Of a DNA stretch of 64,000 nt, positions 12,909 to 22,586 are shown piece by piece (positions within the stretch are counted from its first letter, which is position 1; every line of letters starts with the position of its first letter). Under the pieces are notes generated by a model that searched no databases, was not told where the DNA came from, and worked only from the letters and a program-made list of their open reading frames with translations. The DNA is taken from NCBI GenBank assembly GCA_937132065.1, contig CAKZNT010000049.1:62001-126000 (forward strand), in the 5' to 3' direction. The position numbers and the translations under genes were made by a program. The DNA comes from an uncultured Loktanella sp. (GTDB taxonomy: Bacteria > Pseudomonadota > Alphaproteobacteria > Rhodobacterales > Rhodobacteraceae).

Positions 12909-14252
12909 TCAAGATAGGTCGGCAAGCCATTGTTGCCAATCAACTTTTGCCCGATCCGTGTAGCCCTTGTAGCGCTCTTTTCGACCACGGCGGCCCGATT
13001 TCATCCCGTCAAGCGGTGGGAACAAACCAAAATTAACGTTCATTGGCTGGAAGGTTTTTGCAGCCGCGCCGCCCGTGATATGGGACACAAGTGCGCCCAT
13101 TGCCGTAGTATCGGGCAGGTCTGGTGTGGGTTTGCCGTTGAGTTCAGCGACCGCAAGCCGCCCCGCAAGGAGCCCCATCGCCGCGCTTTCCACGTAGCCC
13201 TCGACGCCCGTAATTTGCCCCGCAAAGCGGATGTTGGGCTTGGATTTTAACCGCATCTGGTTGTCGAGCAGCGTTGGCGAATTGATAAAGCTGTTGCGGT
13301 GAATACCACCAAGCCGCGCAAATTCAGCATCCTCAAGCGCAGGAATCGTTTTAAAAACAGCCTTTTGCGCGCCATACTTCATCTTAGTTTGAAAGCCGAC
13401 GATATTGTAAAGCGTGCCAAGCGCGTTATCGCGGCGCAGCTGCACAACGGCGTAGGCTTTGGTTTCGGGGTCATGGGCATTGGTGAGGCCCACGGGTTTC
13501 ATGGGGCCAAATCGCAAGGTTTCGCGACCGCGTTCGGCCATGACCTCGATGGGTAGGCAGCCATCAAAATAACCTGCGGTTTCGTCTTCCTTGAATTCGG
13601 TTTTATCAGCCGCAAGTAAAGCGTCGATGAAGGCCTCGTATTGGTCTTTTGTCATCGGGCAATTGAGGTAGGCAGTTTGCTCTTCGATTGTGTCGCCCTT
13701 GTCGTAGCGCGACTGCATCCATGCGACATCCATGTTGATGCTATCGTGGTAAACGATGGGCGCGATTGCGTCGAAAAAGGCGAGCGCCTCGGCGCCCGTT
13801 TCGGCGGCGATTGCCTCGGCCAAGGCGCCAGACGTGAGCGGCCCGGTCGCAATGATCCACATGCCGTCATCAGGGAGAGACGTGATTTCCTCGTATGAGA
13901 TCTGGATGTTAGGGTGCGCTTTTAATGCAGTGGTGATGCTTTCTGCAAAAGGGTCGCGGTCCACGGCCAAGGCGCCACCAGCGGGAATGCGGTGCTTCTC
14001 GGCGGTGGCCATGATGAGGCCGTTGGCGGCGCGCATTTCCCAGTGAAGCAGGCCAACTGCGTTCTGCTCGTCGTCGTCGGAGCGAAAGGAATTGGAGCAC
14101 ACCATTTCGCCCAGGTTTCCAGTGCGATGGGCAAAGGTTTCGACCTTGGGGCGCATCTCGTGGATCACCACTTGAATGCCAGCATTTGCGGCCTGCCAAG
14201 CGGCTTCGCTGCCCGCCATACCGCCGCCGATTATGTTCAGAGTATCAGTCAT
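12909..14252 (-). CDS. trmFO: Methylenetetrahydrofolate--tRNA uracil-54 methyltransferase
   Basis: This 447-residue flavoprotein makes 5-methyluridine at position 54 of tRNA using methylene-THF and FADH2. The N-terminal dinucleotide fold is [18 protein letters not shown], followed by [18 protein letters not shown], a hallmark of TrmFO. Also visible are [10 protein letters not shown]-like [24 protein letters not shown], and the C-terminal [12 protein letters not shown]. Length is normal. It lies downstream of gyrA on the same strand but is separated by a hairpin and an unusual 11-bp repeat array, so it may have its own promoter. It feeds into gluQRS with a four-base gap. Confidence 0.96.
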   Translation of the reverse strand: MTDTLNIIGGGMAGSEAAWQAANAGIQVVIHEMRPKVETFAHRTGNLGEMVCSNSFRSDDDEQNAVGLLHWEMRAANGLIMATAEKHRIPAGGALAVDRDPFAESITTALKAHPNIQISYEEITSLPDDGMWIIATGPLTSGALAEAIAAETGAEALAFFDAIAPIVYHDSINMDVAWMQSRYDKGDTIEEQTAYLNCPMTKDQYEAFIDALLAADKTEFKEDETAGYFDGCLPIEVMAERGRETLRFGPMKPVGLTNAHDPETKAYAVVQLRRDNALGTLYNIVGFQTKMKYGAQKAVFKTIPALEDAEFARLGGIHRNSFINSPTLLDNQMRLKSKPNIRFAGQITGVEGYVESAAMGLLAGRLAVAELNGKPTPDLPDTTAMGALVSHITGGAAAKTFQPMNVNFGLFPPLDGMKSGRRGRKERYKGYTDRAKVDWQQWLADLS

Positions 14253-14274
14253 ATTCCACCGTCAAAAAGGGTAA

Positions 14275-14299
14275 GGCGGGACCATATTAAAGCCCCGCC
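14275..14299 (-). terminator. Putative gyrA terminator
   Basis: On the minus strand GGCGGG (14299-14294) pairs with CCCGCC (14280-14275), followed after a short TTACCC by five T. It lies between the gyrA stop and the trmFO start. The U-tract is displaced, so termination may be partial. Confidence 0.5.
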
Positions 14300-14316
14300 A
14301 AATGTCATGTCACCAG

Positions 14317-14349
14317 ACGTGCACTGCACGTGCACCACGCGTGCACCGA
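14317..14349. repeat. Three tandem 11-bp repeats with GTGCAC cores
   Basis: ACGTGCACTGC, ACGTGCACCAC and GCGTGCACCGA stand head to tail, so palindromic GTGCAC cores fall at 14319, 14330 and 14341, exactly 11 bp apart and on one face of the helix. The array sits in the 97-bp gap between gyrA and trmFO. It looks like a protein-binding array; the binding protein is not known. Confidence 0.6.
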
Positions 14350-14351
14350 TT

Positions 14352-17108
14352 TTATGCCTCTGGCACGATCTCGGCGTCCTCGATCCCGTCTTCGTCGCCT
14401 TGGTCCGCGATCCATGCAACGGAGACAACAACCTCTTTCTTGGCTGTGTCAAAGACCTTAACGCCGCCTGCGCCGCGAGAGCGGAACGAGATGCCTTCGA
14501 TCGGCACGCGGATCGATTGTCCTGTCGAGGTCACGAGCATGATTTGATCGGAGAGGTCGACAGGGAAGGAGGTGACCAATTGGCCGCCGCGCATCGCCTT
14601 GTCCATCGCCGCCACACCCATGCCGCCACGTCCGCGCAGCGGATAGTCGTGTGAGGACGAAAGCTTGCCCGAGCCTTTTTCGGTGATTGTCAGGATCAGG
14701 TTTTCGGCTGCCGACATTTCTGCGTAGCGTTCCTGACTGATTTCACCTGCAACGCCGTCTTCATCCTCGTTCTCGGCCTCGTCCGTCAGACCCGCCATTG
14801 CGCGGCGCATCTTGAGGTAGGCCTGCCGCTCTGCGGAGTCTGCCTCGAAGTGGCGGATGATCGACATCGAGACGACCTTATCGTCGCCCGTCAGTTTGAT
14901 CCCGCGCACACCCACCGAATTCCGGCTATTGAAGACCCGCACGTCAGTTGCACGGAAGCGAATGGCGCGCCCGGAGTTGGTGGTCAGCATCACGTCATCG
15001 TCGTTTGACGCGATCCGCGCATTGATCAGCGTATAATCAGCGGTGTCGCCTTCAAACTTCATCGCAATTTTACCATTGCGCATCACATTGGTGAAATCAG
15101 AGAGCTTATTGCGCCGCACAGTGCCCGCAGAGGTGGCAAAGACGACTTGCAGGTCGTCCCATTCCGCCTCGTCACGGTCAACGGGCATGATGGCTGCAAT
15201 CGAAACGCCTGTCGGGATCGGCAGGATATTCACGATCGCCTTGCCCTTGGCAGTGCGCGACCCAAGGGGGAGACGCCATGTTTTGAGTTTGTAAACCATC
15301 CCGTCTGTTGTGAAGAACAGAAGTTGCGTATGGGTGTTGGCCACAAAGAGGGTTGTGACAACGTCTTCTTCCTTGGTGGCCATTGACCCGACACCTTTGC
15401 CGCCGCGCCGCTGTGCGCGGAAATCGGCGAGGGCGGTGCGTTTGATGTAGCCACCAGAGGTGACGGTCACGACCATCTCTTCTTTTTCGATCAGATCTTC
15501 GTCGTCCATGTCACCGGACCAGTCGACAATCTCGGTGCGCCGTGGCACGGCGAAGTTTTGGCGGACTTCGGTAAGCTCGTCGCGGATGATCTGCATGATC
15601 CGGTCGCGCGAGCCGAGAATCTCGAGGTATTCGCGGATTTTGGCGGCAAGATCTTTGAGTTCGTCGGTGACTTCTTTCACGCCGATCTGGGTGAGGCGTT
15701 GCAGGCGCAGTTCGAGGATCGCGCGGGCCTGTGTTTCCGAGAGGTTGTAGGTTCCGTCGTCGTTGGCCGTATGGGTCGGATCGTCAATGAGTGCGATATA
15801 TTCGAGGATCGGCTGGGCGGGCCAGCGGCGCGTCATCAGCTTTTCGCGTGCCTCGGCAGCATCCGCAGACGAGCGGATTGTCGCAACGATTTCGTCGATG
15901 TTGGTAACGGCCACGGCCAGACCACACAGGATATGTGAGCGTTCGCGGGCCTTGCGCAACTCGAACGCGGTCCGTCGTGCCACCACTTCTTCGCGGAAGT
16001 CTACGAAGTAGGACAGGAAATGGCGCAGGGTGAGTTGTTCTGGGCGACCGCCGTTCAGTGCCAGCATGTTGCAACCGAAATAGGTCTGCATCGGTGTGAA
16101 ACGGAAGAGTTGGTTGAGCACGACTTCGGCGGTGGCGTCCCGCTTTAGCTCGACAACGACCCGCACACCGTTGCGGTCGGATTCGTCTTGCACATGGGCG
16201 ATGCCCTCGATCTTTTTGTCGCGGGCGGCCTCGGCGATTTTGTCGATCATGATCGACTTGTTCACCTGATAGGGGATTTCTTCGATGATGATCGCCCAAC
16301 GGTCCTTGCGGATTTCCTCGATACGGGTTTTCGCCCGCACGATGACGGAGCCGCGCCCTTCGGTATAGGCCTTGCGCGCACCAGTGCGCCCCAAGATGAT
16401 CCCGCCTGTCGGGAAGTCAGGGGCAGGGATGTAGTCGATCAGTTCTTCGGATGTCAGGTCAGGGCTGTCGATCAGCGCGAGCGTGGCATCGATAACTTCG
16501 CCCAAGTTGTGCGGCGGAATGTTGGTCGCCATGCCGACGGCAATACCACCAGCGCCGTTCACCAACATGTTGGGATAGCGCGCGGGCAGAACGGTGGGTT
16601 CGCGGTCTTTGCCATCGTAGTTGTCTTGGAAATCAACGGTGTCTTTGTCGATGTCATCAAGCAGGGCGGCGGCCGATTTTTTCATCCGCACTTCGGTGTA
16701 GCGGTAGGCTGCGGCCTTGTCGCCGTCCATCGAGCCAAAGTTGCCTTGCCCGTCGAGCAGCACAAGGGACATCGAGAAGTCTTGGGCCATGCGCACAAGG
16801 GCGTCATAGATCGCGCTATCGCCGTGCGGGTGGTATTTACCCATCGTTTCGGCCACGGGGCGCGATGACTTGCGGTAGGGTTTGTCATGCGAGTTATTGG
16901 TCTCGTGCATGGCGTAAAGAATGCGCCGGTGCACAGGTTTCAGACCGTCCCGCAGGTCGGGAATCGCACGGCTGACGATGACTGACATCGCATAATCGAG
17001 GTAGCTGGTCTTTAGCTCGTGTTCGATCGTGACTGACGGACCCTCATATGGCGATACATATTCCGGATTTTCGTCAGTGTTTTCAGGTGTTTCTGGTGTG
17101 TCGTTCAC
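14352..17108 (-). CDS. gyrA: DNA gyrase subunit A
   Basis: This 918-residue GyrA is the breakage-reunion subunit of gyrase. The N-terminal domain contains [19 protein letters not shown] and the catalytic tyrosine Y137 in AAYRYTE. The quinolone-resistance region reads [13 protein letters not shown] with Ser98 and Asp102 (E. coli 83 and 87) unchanged, so no classic resistance substitution is present. The C-terminal beta-pinwheel has the GyrA box QRRGGKG, which distinguishes it from ParC. An acidic tail ends the protein. An acidic insert of about 20 residues ([14 protein letters not shown]) lies in the C-terminal domain. It starts at ATG 17108. Confidence 0.97.
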   Translation of the reverse strand: MNDTPETPENTDENPEYVSPYEGPSVTIEHELKTSYLDYAMSVIVSRAIPDLRDGLKPVHRRILYAMHETNNSHDKPYRKSSRPVAETMGKYHPHGDSAIYDALVRMAQDFSMSLVLLDGQGNFGSMDGDKAAAYRYTEVRMKKSAAALLDDIDKDTVDFQDNYDGKDREPTVLPARYPNMLVNGAGGIAVGMATNIPPHNLGEVIDATLALIDSPDLTSEELIDYIPAPDFPTGGIILGRTGARKAYTEGRGSVIVRAKTRIEEIRKDRWAIIIEEIPYQVNKSIMIDKIAEAARDKKIEGIAHVQDESDRNGVRVVVELKRDATAEVVLNQLFRFTPMQTYFGCNMLALNGGRPEQLTLRHFLSYFVDFREEVVARRTAFELRKARERSHILCGLAVAVTNIDEIVATIRSSADAAEAREKLMTRRWPAQPILEYIALIDDPTHTANDDGTYNLSETQARAILELRLQRLTQIGVKEVTDELKDLAAKIREYLEILGSRDRIMQIIRDELTEVRQNFAVPRRTEIVDWSGDMDDEDLIEKEEMVVTVTSGGYIKRTALADFRAQRRGGKGVGSMATKEEDVVTTLFVANTHTQLLFFTTDGMVYKLKTWRLPLGSRTAKGKAIVNILPIPTGVSIAAIMPVDRDEAEWDDLQVVFATSAGTVRRNKLSDFTNVMRNGKIAMKFEGDTADYTLINARIASNDDDVMLTTNSGRAIRFRATDVRVFNSRNSVGVRGIKLTGDDKVVSMSIIRHFEADSAERQAYLKMRRAMAGLTDEAENEDEDGVAGEISQERYAEMSAAENLILTITEKGSGKLSSSHDYPLRGRGGMGVAAMDKAMRGGQLVTSFPVDLSDQIMLVTSTGQSIRVPIEGISFRSRGAGGVKVFDTAKKEVVVSVAWIADQGDEDGIEDAEIVPEA

Positions 17109-17195
17109 GCTGTTGCCCGCCGTGTATCATTGCCCATATTTCGTAGGGCTGAACCTAGCAGACACAAGGGGTGGCTTCAACGATAAAGGCTGATT

Positions 17196-17221
17196 TTGGC
17201 CCGCAACGGTATGCGGGCCAA
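17196..17221 (-). terminator. Putative terminator hairpin after ornithine cyclodeaminase gene
   Basis: TTGGCCCGCA (17196-17205) and TGCGGGCCAA (17212-17221) form a perfect 10-bp stem with a six-base loop, seven bases past the ocd stop codon. There is no proper U-tract, so it may act as a 3'-end stabiliser or a weak terminator. Confidence 0.5.
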
Positions 17222-17227
17222 TGCCGT

Positions 17228-18277
17228 TTAGCCTTTGGCGCGCTGGAGCATGCCAAATAGATCGCGTGGATCGTCGGGATCAGCGACAAAATCGAGATCA
17301 TCGTAGAACGGTGTTCCTTTGATCTTGTTGTGCACGTAGCGCAGTGCCGAGAAGTCCTCGATTGCGAAACCGACGCCGTCAAACAGGGTGACTTCGCCAG
17401 CGGACTGCCGTCCCTTTGCCGTGCCTGACATGACCTGCCAAAGCTCGACGACAGGGTGATCTGGGTCCATCTGCTGGATCTCGCCTTCGATCCGCGTTTG
17501 CGGCGGATACTCGACAAAGACAGTTGAGCGAGAGACGATATCGCGGTGCAATTCCGTCTTGCCCGGGCAATCACCGCCAATCGCGTTGATGTGCACGCCA
17601 GCGCCGACCATATTGTCGGTCAGGATGGTTTGCATGTCTTTGTCAGCCGTGGCTGTTGTGATGACATGCGCGCCCTCGATCGCCTCTTCGGGTGTCTTGC
17701 ATTTGGTAATGTTGAGCCCGAGCCCCGCAAGGTTTGCCGCGCATTTGTCGGTTGCCGCAGGGTCGATATCGTAAAGGCGGATGTTGGTGATCCCGCAGAC
17801 CGCTTTCATGGCGAGGCACTGGAATTCGGACTGCGCGCCGTTGCCGATCATTGCCATTGTGTCGGAGTCTTTGTTCGCCAGATGCTTGGTTGCGACGGCG
17901 GACATGCCCGCAGTGCGCAGGGCGGTCAGCACGGTCATTTCCGACAGCAAGACGGGATAGCCCGAGTAGACCTCTGCCAAAAGACCAAAGGCGGTGACGG
18001 TTTGCAGCCCTTCCTTCATGTTCTTCGGGTGGCCGTTGACGTATTTAAAGCCGTAGAGTTCGCCATCAGATGTGGGCATGAGTTCGATCACCCCGACATC
18101 GGAGTGCGAGCCGATCCGTGGCGTCTTGTCAAAGAGTTCCCAACGCAGGAAGTCGGCTTCGATCTCGGCGGCCATATCACGCAAAAAGTTTTCGATTCCA
18201 ATGTGATGCACGAGCTTCATCATGTTCTCGACCGAAACGAATGGCACCATGGCCAGCTTGGAAGGTGTCAGGCTCAT
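17228..18277 (-). CDS. ocd: Ornithine cyclodeaminase
   Basis: This 349-residue member of the OCD/mu-crystallin family converts ornithine to proline and ammonia using bound NAD+. The segments GYPVLLSEMTVLTALRTAG, ATKHLANKDSDTMAMIGNG and the nucleotide-binding GAQSEFQ region are typical, as is NAIGGDCPGKTELH. Its start overlaps the arginase stop by ATGA (18274-18277), so the two are coupled and form the path arginine to ornithine to proline. A GC-rich hairpin follows. Expression is probably controlled by the Lrp-type regulator upstream of arginase. Confidence 0.93.
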   Translation of the reverse strand: MSLTPSKLAMVPFVSVENMMKLVHHIGIENFLRDMAAEIEADFLRWELFDKTPRIGSHSDVGVIELMPTSDGELYGFKYVNGHPKNMKEGLQTVTAFGLLAEVYSGYPVLLSEMTVLTALRTAGMSAVATKHLANKDSDTMAMIGNGAQSEFQCLAMKAVCGITNIRLYDIDPAATDKCAANLAGLGLNITKCKTPEEAIEGAHVITTATADKDMQTILTDNMVGAGVHINAIGGDCPGKTELHRDIVSRSTVFVEYPPQTRIEGEIQQMDPDHPVVELWQVMSGTAKGRQSAGEVTLFDGVGFAIEDFSALRYVHNKIKGTPFYDDLDFVADPDDPRDLFGMLQRAKG

Positions 18278-19206
18278 GCGTGGCTCCGTGTCGGGCGGTC
18301 AAAAACGCGACGCCCCAAAAGTGATGCGGTTAGGTCGACCATGAGCGAGGCGGTTTTGCCCCGATCATCAAGGAAGGGGTTCAACTCGACGAGATCAAGC
18401 GAGCAAACAACGCCGCTATCGCAGAGCATTTCCATCGCAAGATGTGCCTCGCGTGCGGTCGCCCCGCCTGGCACGGTTGTGCCCACAGCAGGCCCGATTG
18501 ACGGGTCAAGGAAATCGACGTCGAGCGAGACATGCAAGATGCCGCCAGCCTCTTCGACCCGCTCAAGGAAGATCGCGAGTGGCGCGCGAATGCCGCTTTC
18601 GTCGATACGGCGCATGTCGGCCAGTTCGACGTTCATTTCTTTCAGTGTTGCGTGTTCGGCAGGGTCAACCGAGCGCAGCCCGATCATGCAGACATTCTCG
18701 GATGAAACGACGGCTTCCAGTTCGGGGAAGGCTTCAAAGCCGCCTTGCCGCCCCGTGATGTAGCCCACAGGTGTGCCGTGCAGGTTGCCGCTATCTGTGG
18801 TGTTTGGCGTGTGGATGTCGCTATGCGCGTCAAGCCAGAGCACGAAGAACGGTTTATCAGCGGATTTGGCATAGGCCGCCATGCCCGACACCGAGCCGAG
18901 CGACAGTGCATGGTCGCCCCCTAGGAAGATCGGCATGCCGTTTGGCGCCTCTTTCTTCGCGGCTTTCGCCAGCGTTTTTGTCCAGCCGATGTTTTCTTCA
19001 AGCTTATAAACGGCCTCATTTTCATGCTTGGTCGTCTTGACGGCTTCGGGCGCAAGATTGCCCAGATCGGTGACAGTGTGCCCAAGGGCGGTGATGGCTT
19101 CGGCGATACCGGCTACGCGGTAGGCGTCTGGCCCCATGAGACAGCCGCGACGGCGTTTACCGCAGTCAACAGGAGCCCCAATCAAGATGCAATTTGTTTG
19201 TGTCAT
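18274..19206 (-). CDS. rocF: Arginase
   Basis: This 310-residue ureohydrolase cleaves arginine to ornithine and urea. Manganese ligands are in FLGGDHALSLGS, WLDAHSDIHTP and SLDVDFLDPSIGPAVGT, with the C-terminal SLDLVELNPFLDD. The N-terminus CILIGAPVDCGKRRRGCLMGP is typical of alphaproteobacterial arginases. ATG 19206 is preferred; an in-frame TTG at 19248 would add 14 non-conserved residues. It is the first gene of the arginase-ocd operon and is divergent from an Lrp/AsnC regulator with 85 bp between, which likely holds the operator. Confidence 0.95.
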   Translation of the reverse strand: MTQTNCILIGAPVDCGKRRRGCLMGPDAYRVAGIAEAITALGHTVTDLGNLAPEAVKTTKHENEAVYKLEENIGWTKTLAKAAKKEAPNGMPIFLGGDHALSLGSVSGMAAYAKSADKPFFVLWLDAHSDIHTPNTTDSGNLHGTPVGYITGRQGGFEAFPELEAVVSSENVCMIGLRSVDPAEHATLKEMNVELADMRRIDESGIRAPLAIFLERVEEAGGILHVSLDVDFLDPSIGPAVGTTVPGGATAREAHLAMEMLCDSGVVCSLDLVELNPFLDDRGKTASLMVDLTASLLGRRVFDRPTRSHA

Positions 19207-19291
19207 GCCCGTATCATTGCCCGCATTGGTGGTGGATACATCCGCCAATTTGTGCTATTTGCGGTATAACTTAGCATTATGGATATATTAT

Positions 19292-19711
19292 ATGACCGAT
19301 CTGGATAATCAGTTGATTTCACTGCTGCGCCGCAATGGTCGTGCGTCACTGTCCGAGCTTGCTGCTGATTTGAAGGTGACCCGTGCCACGGTTCGCGTCC
19401 ATATGGATCGCTTGCAGCAAACGGGCCAGATCGCGGGTTTTACCGTATTGACCCCCGCCGATATTGCGCCACATCCCGTGCGAGGTCTCATGATGCTGGA
19501 GATTGCGGGCCAAGGGACGCAGCGCATTTTGCAGCGTCTACGTGCGATGCTGCCTGTTACGGCCGTTCATACGACCAATGGCACATGGGATTTGATTGTC
19601 GAGATCGGCACGGAGAGCCTTGAGGCGTTTGACTCCGTGTTGACCGCAATTCGCACGTTTGACGGGGTGACCCGCTCCGAGACGAGCCTATTGCTGACGA
19701 GCCGCCGCTAG
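19292..19711 (+). CDS. Lrp/AsnC-family transcriptional regulator
   Basis: This 139-residue regulator has an N-terminal helix-turn-helix (MTDLDNQLISLLRRNGRASL ... LKVTRATVRVHMDRL) and a C-terminal RAM/ligand-sensing domain (about 65-139) with VRGLMMLEIAGQ and TNGTWDLIVEIG. Family members sense amino acids as octamers. Divergent placement beside arginase and ornithine cyclodeaminase makes it the likely arginine- or ornithine-responsive regulator of that operon. ATG 19292 is the only start that gives the family N-terminus. Its 3' end overlaps the dsbB 3' end by 24 bp. Confidence 0.9.
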   Translation: MTDLDNQLISLLRRNGRASLSELAADLKVTRATVRVHMDRLQQTGQIAGFTVLTPADIAPHPVRGLMMLEIAGQGTQRILQRLRAMLPVTAVHTTNGTWDLIVEIGTESLEAFDSVLTAIRTFDGVTRSETSLLLTSRR

Positions 19712-20134
19712 CCAGATCAGCACGAGGGCTGCTGATGCGAGTCCGTTCCAGCTTGCCATTGAAAGCCCGAGCAGTTCCCATGACACCTGATCGCACATGA
19801 TCAGTTTGTCGCCTGTCATCGACAGCAGATCGCCCCCGAGGTCCAATCCGCCGCCTGTGCAGCTTGATGGTCCTTCCCACCAGCCGCGCTCGACGCCTGT
19901 GTGAAAGAGCCCGATTGCCGAGGTCGTTGCTGCGGCAAGTGCGCCCAAGTAGGGCCAGACCCGTGCGGGGATCATTGCGGCAAGGATACCAACCCCGATG
20001 GCCGCGAAATGTGGCCAACGCTGCCAGTAACACATTTGGCAGGGCGGATATCCAAATGCCTGGAATGTATAGGCGCCCGCGAGCAGGGCAAACGAGCCAA
20101 AGGCCGCCAATCGCATCAGATTTTGTCGTGTCAA
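19688..20134 (-). CDS. dsbB: Disulfide bond formation protein DsbB
   Basis: This 148-residue inner-membrane protein reoxidises DsbA using quinone. Four transmembrane segments are apparent. The redox cysteine pairs are C32/C35 in PPCQMCYWQRW and C92/C114 in PSSC and IMCDQ; all four are present. Its ATG overlaps the stop of the upstream YqaA-type gene (ATGA, 20131-20134), so the two membrane proteins are co-translated. The gene converges on the Lrp-type regulator. No DsbA is adjacent; the DsbA-family gene at 46.1 kb belongs to the FrnE-like branch. Confidence 0.93.
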   Translation of the reverse strand: MTRQNLMRLAAFGSFALLAGAYTFQAFGYPPCQMCYWQRWPHFAAIGVGILAAMIPARVWPYLGALAAATTSAIGLFHTGVERGWWEGPSSCTGGGLDLGGDLLSMTGDKLIMCDQVSWELLGLSMASWNGLASAALVLIWLAAARQQ

Positions 20135-20709
20135 AGTGCACCTACAAGTAAGAAGCCGCCAACCAGCAGCACGCAGAACAGGATGAACATCAGCCCAAGT
20201 CTGCGTTCGATGAAGTCACGGATCGGTTCTCCGAATTTCCACAGCAAGGTGGCAACAAGGAAGAACCGCAACGCACGCGCAATCACTGCCGAGATCAGAA
20301 AGACGGGTAAAGAGAGCCCTGTTGCCCCTGACGCGATTGTGATGACCTTGAACGGGAAGGGGGTGACCCCTGCGATCAGGACCGCCCATGCGCCGTATTC
20401 ATTATACCGCACGGCGAAGTCGTCGAAATAGTGCCCTTTCCCGTAGAAGTCGAGGATCGGCTGCGCCACGCTGTCAAAGAGAGCGGCCCCGATATAGTAG
20501 CCGAATAGCCCGCCGAGCACGGATGCAATGGTCGCAACCCCTGCAATCAGGAAGGCGCGGCGCGGTGCGGCGATGATCATCGGGATCATGATCACATCAG
20601 GTGGAATGGGGAAGAACGAGGATTCGACAAAGGCTACGGCTGCCAGTGCCCAAAGGGCGTAGGGCGATGTGGCGAGCGACATTGTCCAGTTATATAGTCC
20701 GCGTATCAT
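20131..20709 (-). CDS. YqaA/DedA-type (VTT domain) membrane protein
   Basis: This 192-residue integral membrane protein is of the SNARE-associated/VTT (YqaA, DedA-like) family. It shows ESSFFPIPPDVIMIPMI near the start and VLIAGVTPFPFKVITIASG in the middle, the re-entrant loop motifs of DedA proteins, plus four or five hydrophobic segments. Members are linked to membrane homeostasis and lipid translocation; the cargo here is unknown. ATG 20709 was chosen because the conserved protein starts there, although the frame is open to 20823. It is coupled to dsbB by ATGA. Confidence 0.9.
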   Translation of the reverse strand: MIRGLYNWTMSLATSPYALWALAAVAFVESSFFPIPPDVIMIPMIIAAPRRAFLIAGVATIASVLGGLFGYYIGAALFDSVAQPILDFYGKGHYFDDFAVRYNEYGAWAVLIAGVTPFPFKVITIASGATGLSLPVFLISAVIARALRFFLVATLLWKFGEPIRDFIERRLGLMFILFCVLLVGGFLLVGAL

Positions 20710-20823
20710 CCGATGTTCCCGCAATTGGTCGTTTCGTGCCTTAGGCCACGGGGCGTGCGTGCCGTCAAGCTTGTGCCTCGCACTATAGAATATAGTATGC
20801 CCCGAAATTCTGGAGGAATGCAC

Positions 20824-21669
20824 ATGAAGTGGCAGGGTCGGCGCGGGAGCCGTAACATTGAAGACAGACGGCGCAGCGGCAGTGCGCGCGTGGGCGGCGT
20901 TGGCGGCATTGGCGCGGTGGTTTTGCTGCTTGCGGGCTGGTATTTTGGCGTAGACGTCAGTGGCTTTGTTGCTGATGGCAATGGCGGCGGAGGCGCGCAG
21001 GGCGGCGAGATAACGGCGCAGGACGAACGCGCGGGCGAATTTGTGTCCGTTACCTTGGCCGATACCGAAGAGGTCTGGGCCGATGTATTTCGCGCGCAGG
21101 TCGGGCAGGCCTATACGCCGCCAACGCTTGTGCTGTTCAAGGGGTCAACCCAGTCCGCATGTGGCGGCGCGTCTGCCGCGACGGGTCCGTTCTATTGCCC
21201 ACCAGAAAAGAAGGCATTCCTTGATACCAGCTTTTTCACCACGCTTGAGCAGCGTATGGGCGCGGGCGGTGACTTTGCGGCGGCCTATGTGGTTGCGCAT
21301 GAAATTGCCCACCATGTTCAAAACGAGTTGGGGATATTGGGGCAAGCCAACCAGATCCGCGCCCAAGTTGACGAGGCGCGCTCGAATGCGATTTCGGTCC
21401 GTATCGAGCTGCAAGCGGATTGCTTTTCGGGGATTTGGGCCAAGTCGGTTCAGGCCAAATTCGGCAGCCTTGAGCGCGGCGACATTGCAGAGGCGATGAA
21501 TGCGGCCAAGCAGATCGGTGACGACACATTGCAACGCAATGCGGGCCAGCGGGTGCAGCCACATACCTTTACCCACGGCACAAGCGAGCAGCGGCAGCGC
21601 TGGTTTGCGCGCGGCTATCAAAGCGGGATGATCGCGGATTGTGATACGTTTTCGGCCAACCAGCTATAA
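20824..21669 (+). CDS. ypfJ: Neutral zinc metallopeptidase (YpfJ family)
   Basis: This 281-residue membrane-anchored metallopeptidase carries one N-terminal transmembrane segment (about 20-40) after a basic leader, then a glycine-rich linker, then the peptidase domain. The zinc-binding motif is AYVVAHEIAHHVQN, with the distal RIELQADCFSGIWA glutamate segment and the late HGTSEQRQRWFARGY. Substrates are unknown. ATG 20824 is used because GGAGG stands seven bases upstream; ATG 20818 is too close to it. It is followed by a bidirectional terminator shared with the convergent tRNA-Leu gene. Confidence 0.93.
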   Translation: MKWQGRRGSRNIEDRRRSGSARVGGVGGIGAVVLLLAGWYFGVDVSGFVADGNGGGGAQGGEITAQDERAGEFVSVTLADTEEVWADVFRAQVGQAYTPPTLVLFKGSTQSACGGASAATGPFYCPPEKKAFLDTSFFTTLEQRMGAGGDFAAAYVVAHEIAHHVQNELGILGQANQIRAQVDEARSNAISVRIELQADCFSGIWAKSVQAKFGSLERGDIAEAMNAAKQIGDDTLQRNAGQRVQPHTFTHGTSEQRQRWFARGYQSGMIADCDTFSANQL

Positions 21670-21692
21670 GGCGGGACACATTGGACAAAAAG

Positions 21693-21726
21693 AGAGCGAC
21701 CGTGCCATAGGGCAGGTCGCTCTTTT
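21693..21726. terminator. Bidirectional intrinsic terminator between ypfJ and tRNA-Leu
   Basis: AGAGCGAC (21693-21700) pairs with GTCGCTCT (21715-21722). A T-run follows on the plus strand, and an A-run precedes it (T-run on the minus strand), so it can end both convergent units. Confidence 0.8.
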
Positions 21727-21729
21727 TGT

Positions 21730-21813
21730 TGGTAGCCGCGGCCGGACTTGAACCGGCACGCCTCGCGGCAACGGATTTTGAATCCGTCGTGTCTACCATT
21801 CCACCACGCGGCC
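21730..21813 (-). tRNA. tRNA-Leu (anticodon CAA)
   Basis: A class II tRNA of 84 nt with encoded CCA (21732-21730). The acceptor stem pairs GGCCGCG with CGCGGCT (one G-U at position 1-72). The anticodon stem ACGGA/TCCGT encloses TTCAAAA, giving anticodon CAA for UUG codons. The long variable arm GCC-GCGA-GGC and T-arm GCCGG/CCGGC around TTCAAGT are intact. Read by eye; an 8-base gap separates it from the shared terminator hairpin. Confidence 0.95.
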
Positions 21814-22586
21814 AACGGGTGCTGGATAGCTTTGGCCGCGAAAAGACACAAGCCGAAAAATGAACGAAATGGCGGTTTGTTTTACCTCGAATGCACACGC
21901 TTAAAGTGTGTCTGAATTGGGGCGTTAATCATTGTGAATGAGTCGTGAATCACCCCATATCTGCGTAAGGTGACCTAAGGTTAATTCACTATATGGCATC
22001 AATATCGGGATTTTCGAGGGCTTGTTTCACCGCTGGAAACGGAAAAAGGCAACAATATGACGGTCTTCTTGGAAATTTTTACGTAGGGTAAATGGTCATC
22101 TGCTCGGGATCGTGTGTTTCCGAAATTGTTAACAGAATCTGTCGAAATTCGGTAAAATTTAGCAAAAATGTTACTTCACCTGTCCTTTTGGGCAGTCTGA
22201 AAGCCGCGCTTGTCGCCATAATGGAAACAATAGACGCGGCTTTATCGCGGATTGCCTTTCTCAAATGACGGCAAACGGCAGCTCAATTTCCATATGTGAG
22301 CCAAATCACATCATTTTTCCCTTTGTTGTGCTGCTCGGATTAGGTATCCCAGAAGAGCCCAACTGGGGGGCACACCGGTCGATTGGGGCGACCGGGCTTA
22401 GATTTTGCAATCTAGGCGAATAGTGATGTCTGCGAAATGTATGCCATTTCGAAGATTTGTTTTTAATGTTGGTCCGCGAGGGCCGGCGGTCGAAATCGCA
22501 CGCCCCGTGCAAACTGGCGGCGCTGTGTTCTCGATAGTTGTGATGTCCCGTGTTGGGTCTCGCGACGGGTCAACGGAGTGAACGAA
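21814..22586. other. Gene-free region upstream of the RTX gene
   Basis: About 770 bp without a convincing gene. It holds a perfect CRP-type palindrome at 22295-22310 and several inverted repeats: AAAGCCGCG/CGCGGCTTT (22200-22208 and 22235-22243), CCGGTCG/CGACCGG (22375-22381 and 22389-22395), and TAGATT/AATCTA (22399-22404 and 22409-22414). The palindromic AGGTGACCT near 21970 lies farther upstream. The length and density of palindromes suggest a long regulated promoter, or an untranslated leader, for the giant RTX gene. Confidence 0.5.
22295..22310 (+). promoter_or_regulatory. CRP-type binding palindrome
   Basis: TGTGA, six bases, TCACA: a perfect match to the CRP consensus, 277 bp upstream of the RTX gene start. 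Distance to the true promoter is unknown. Confidence 0.55.
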
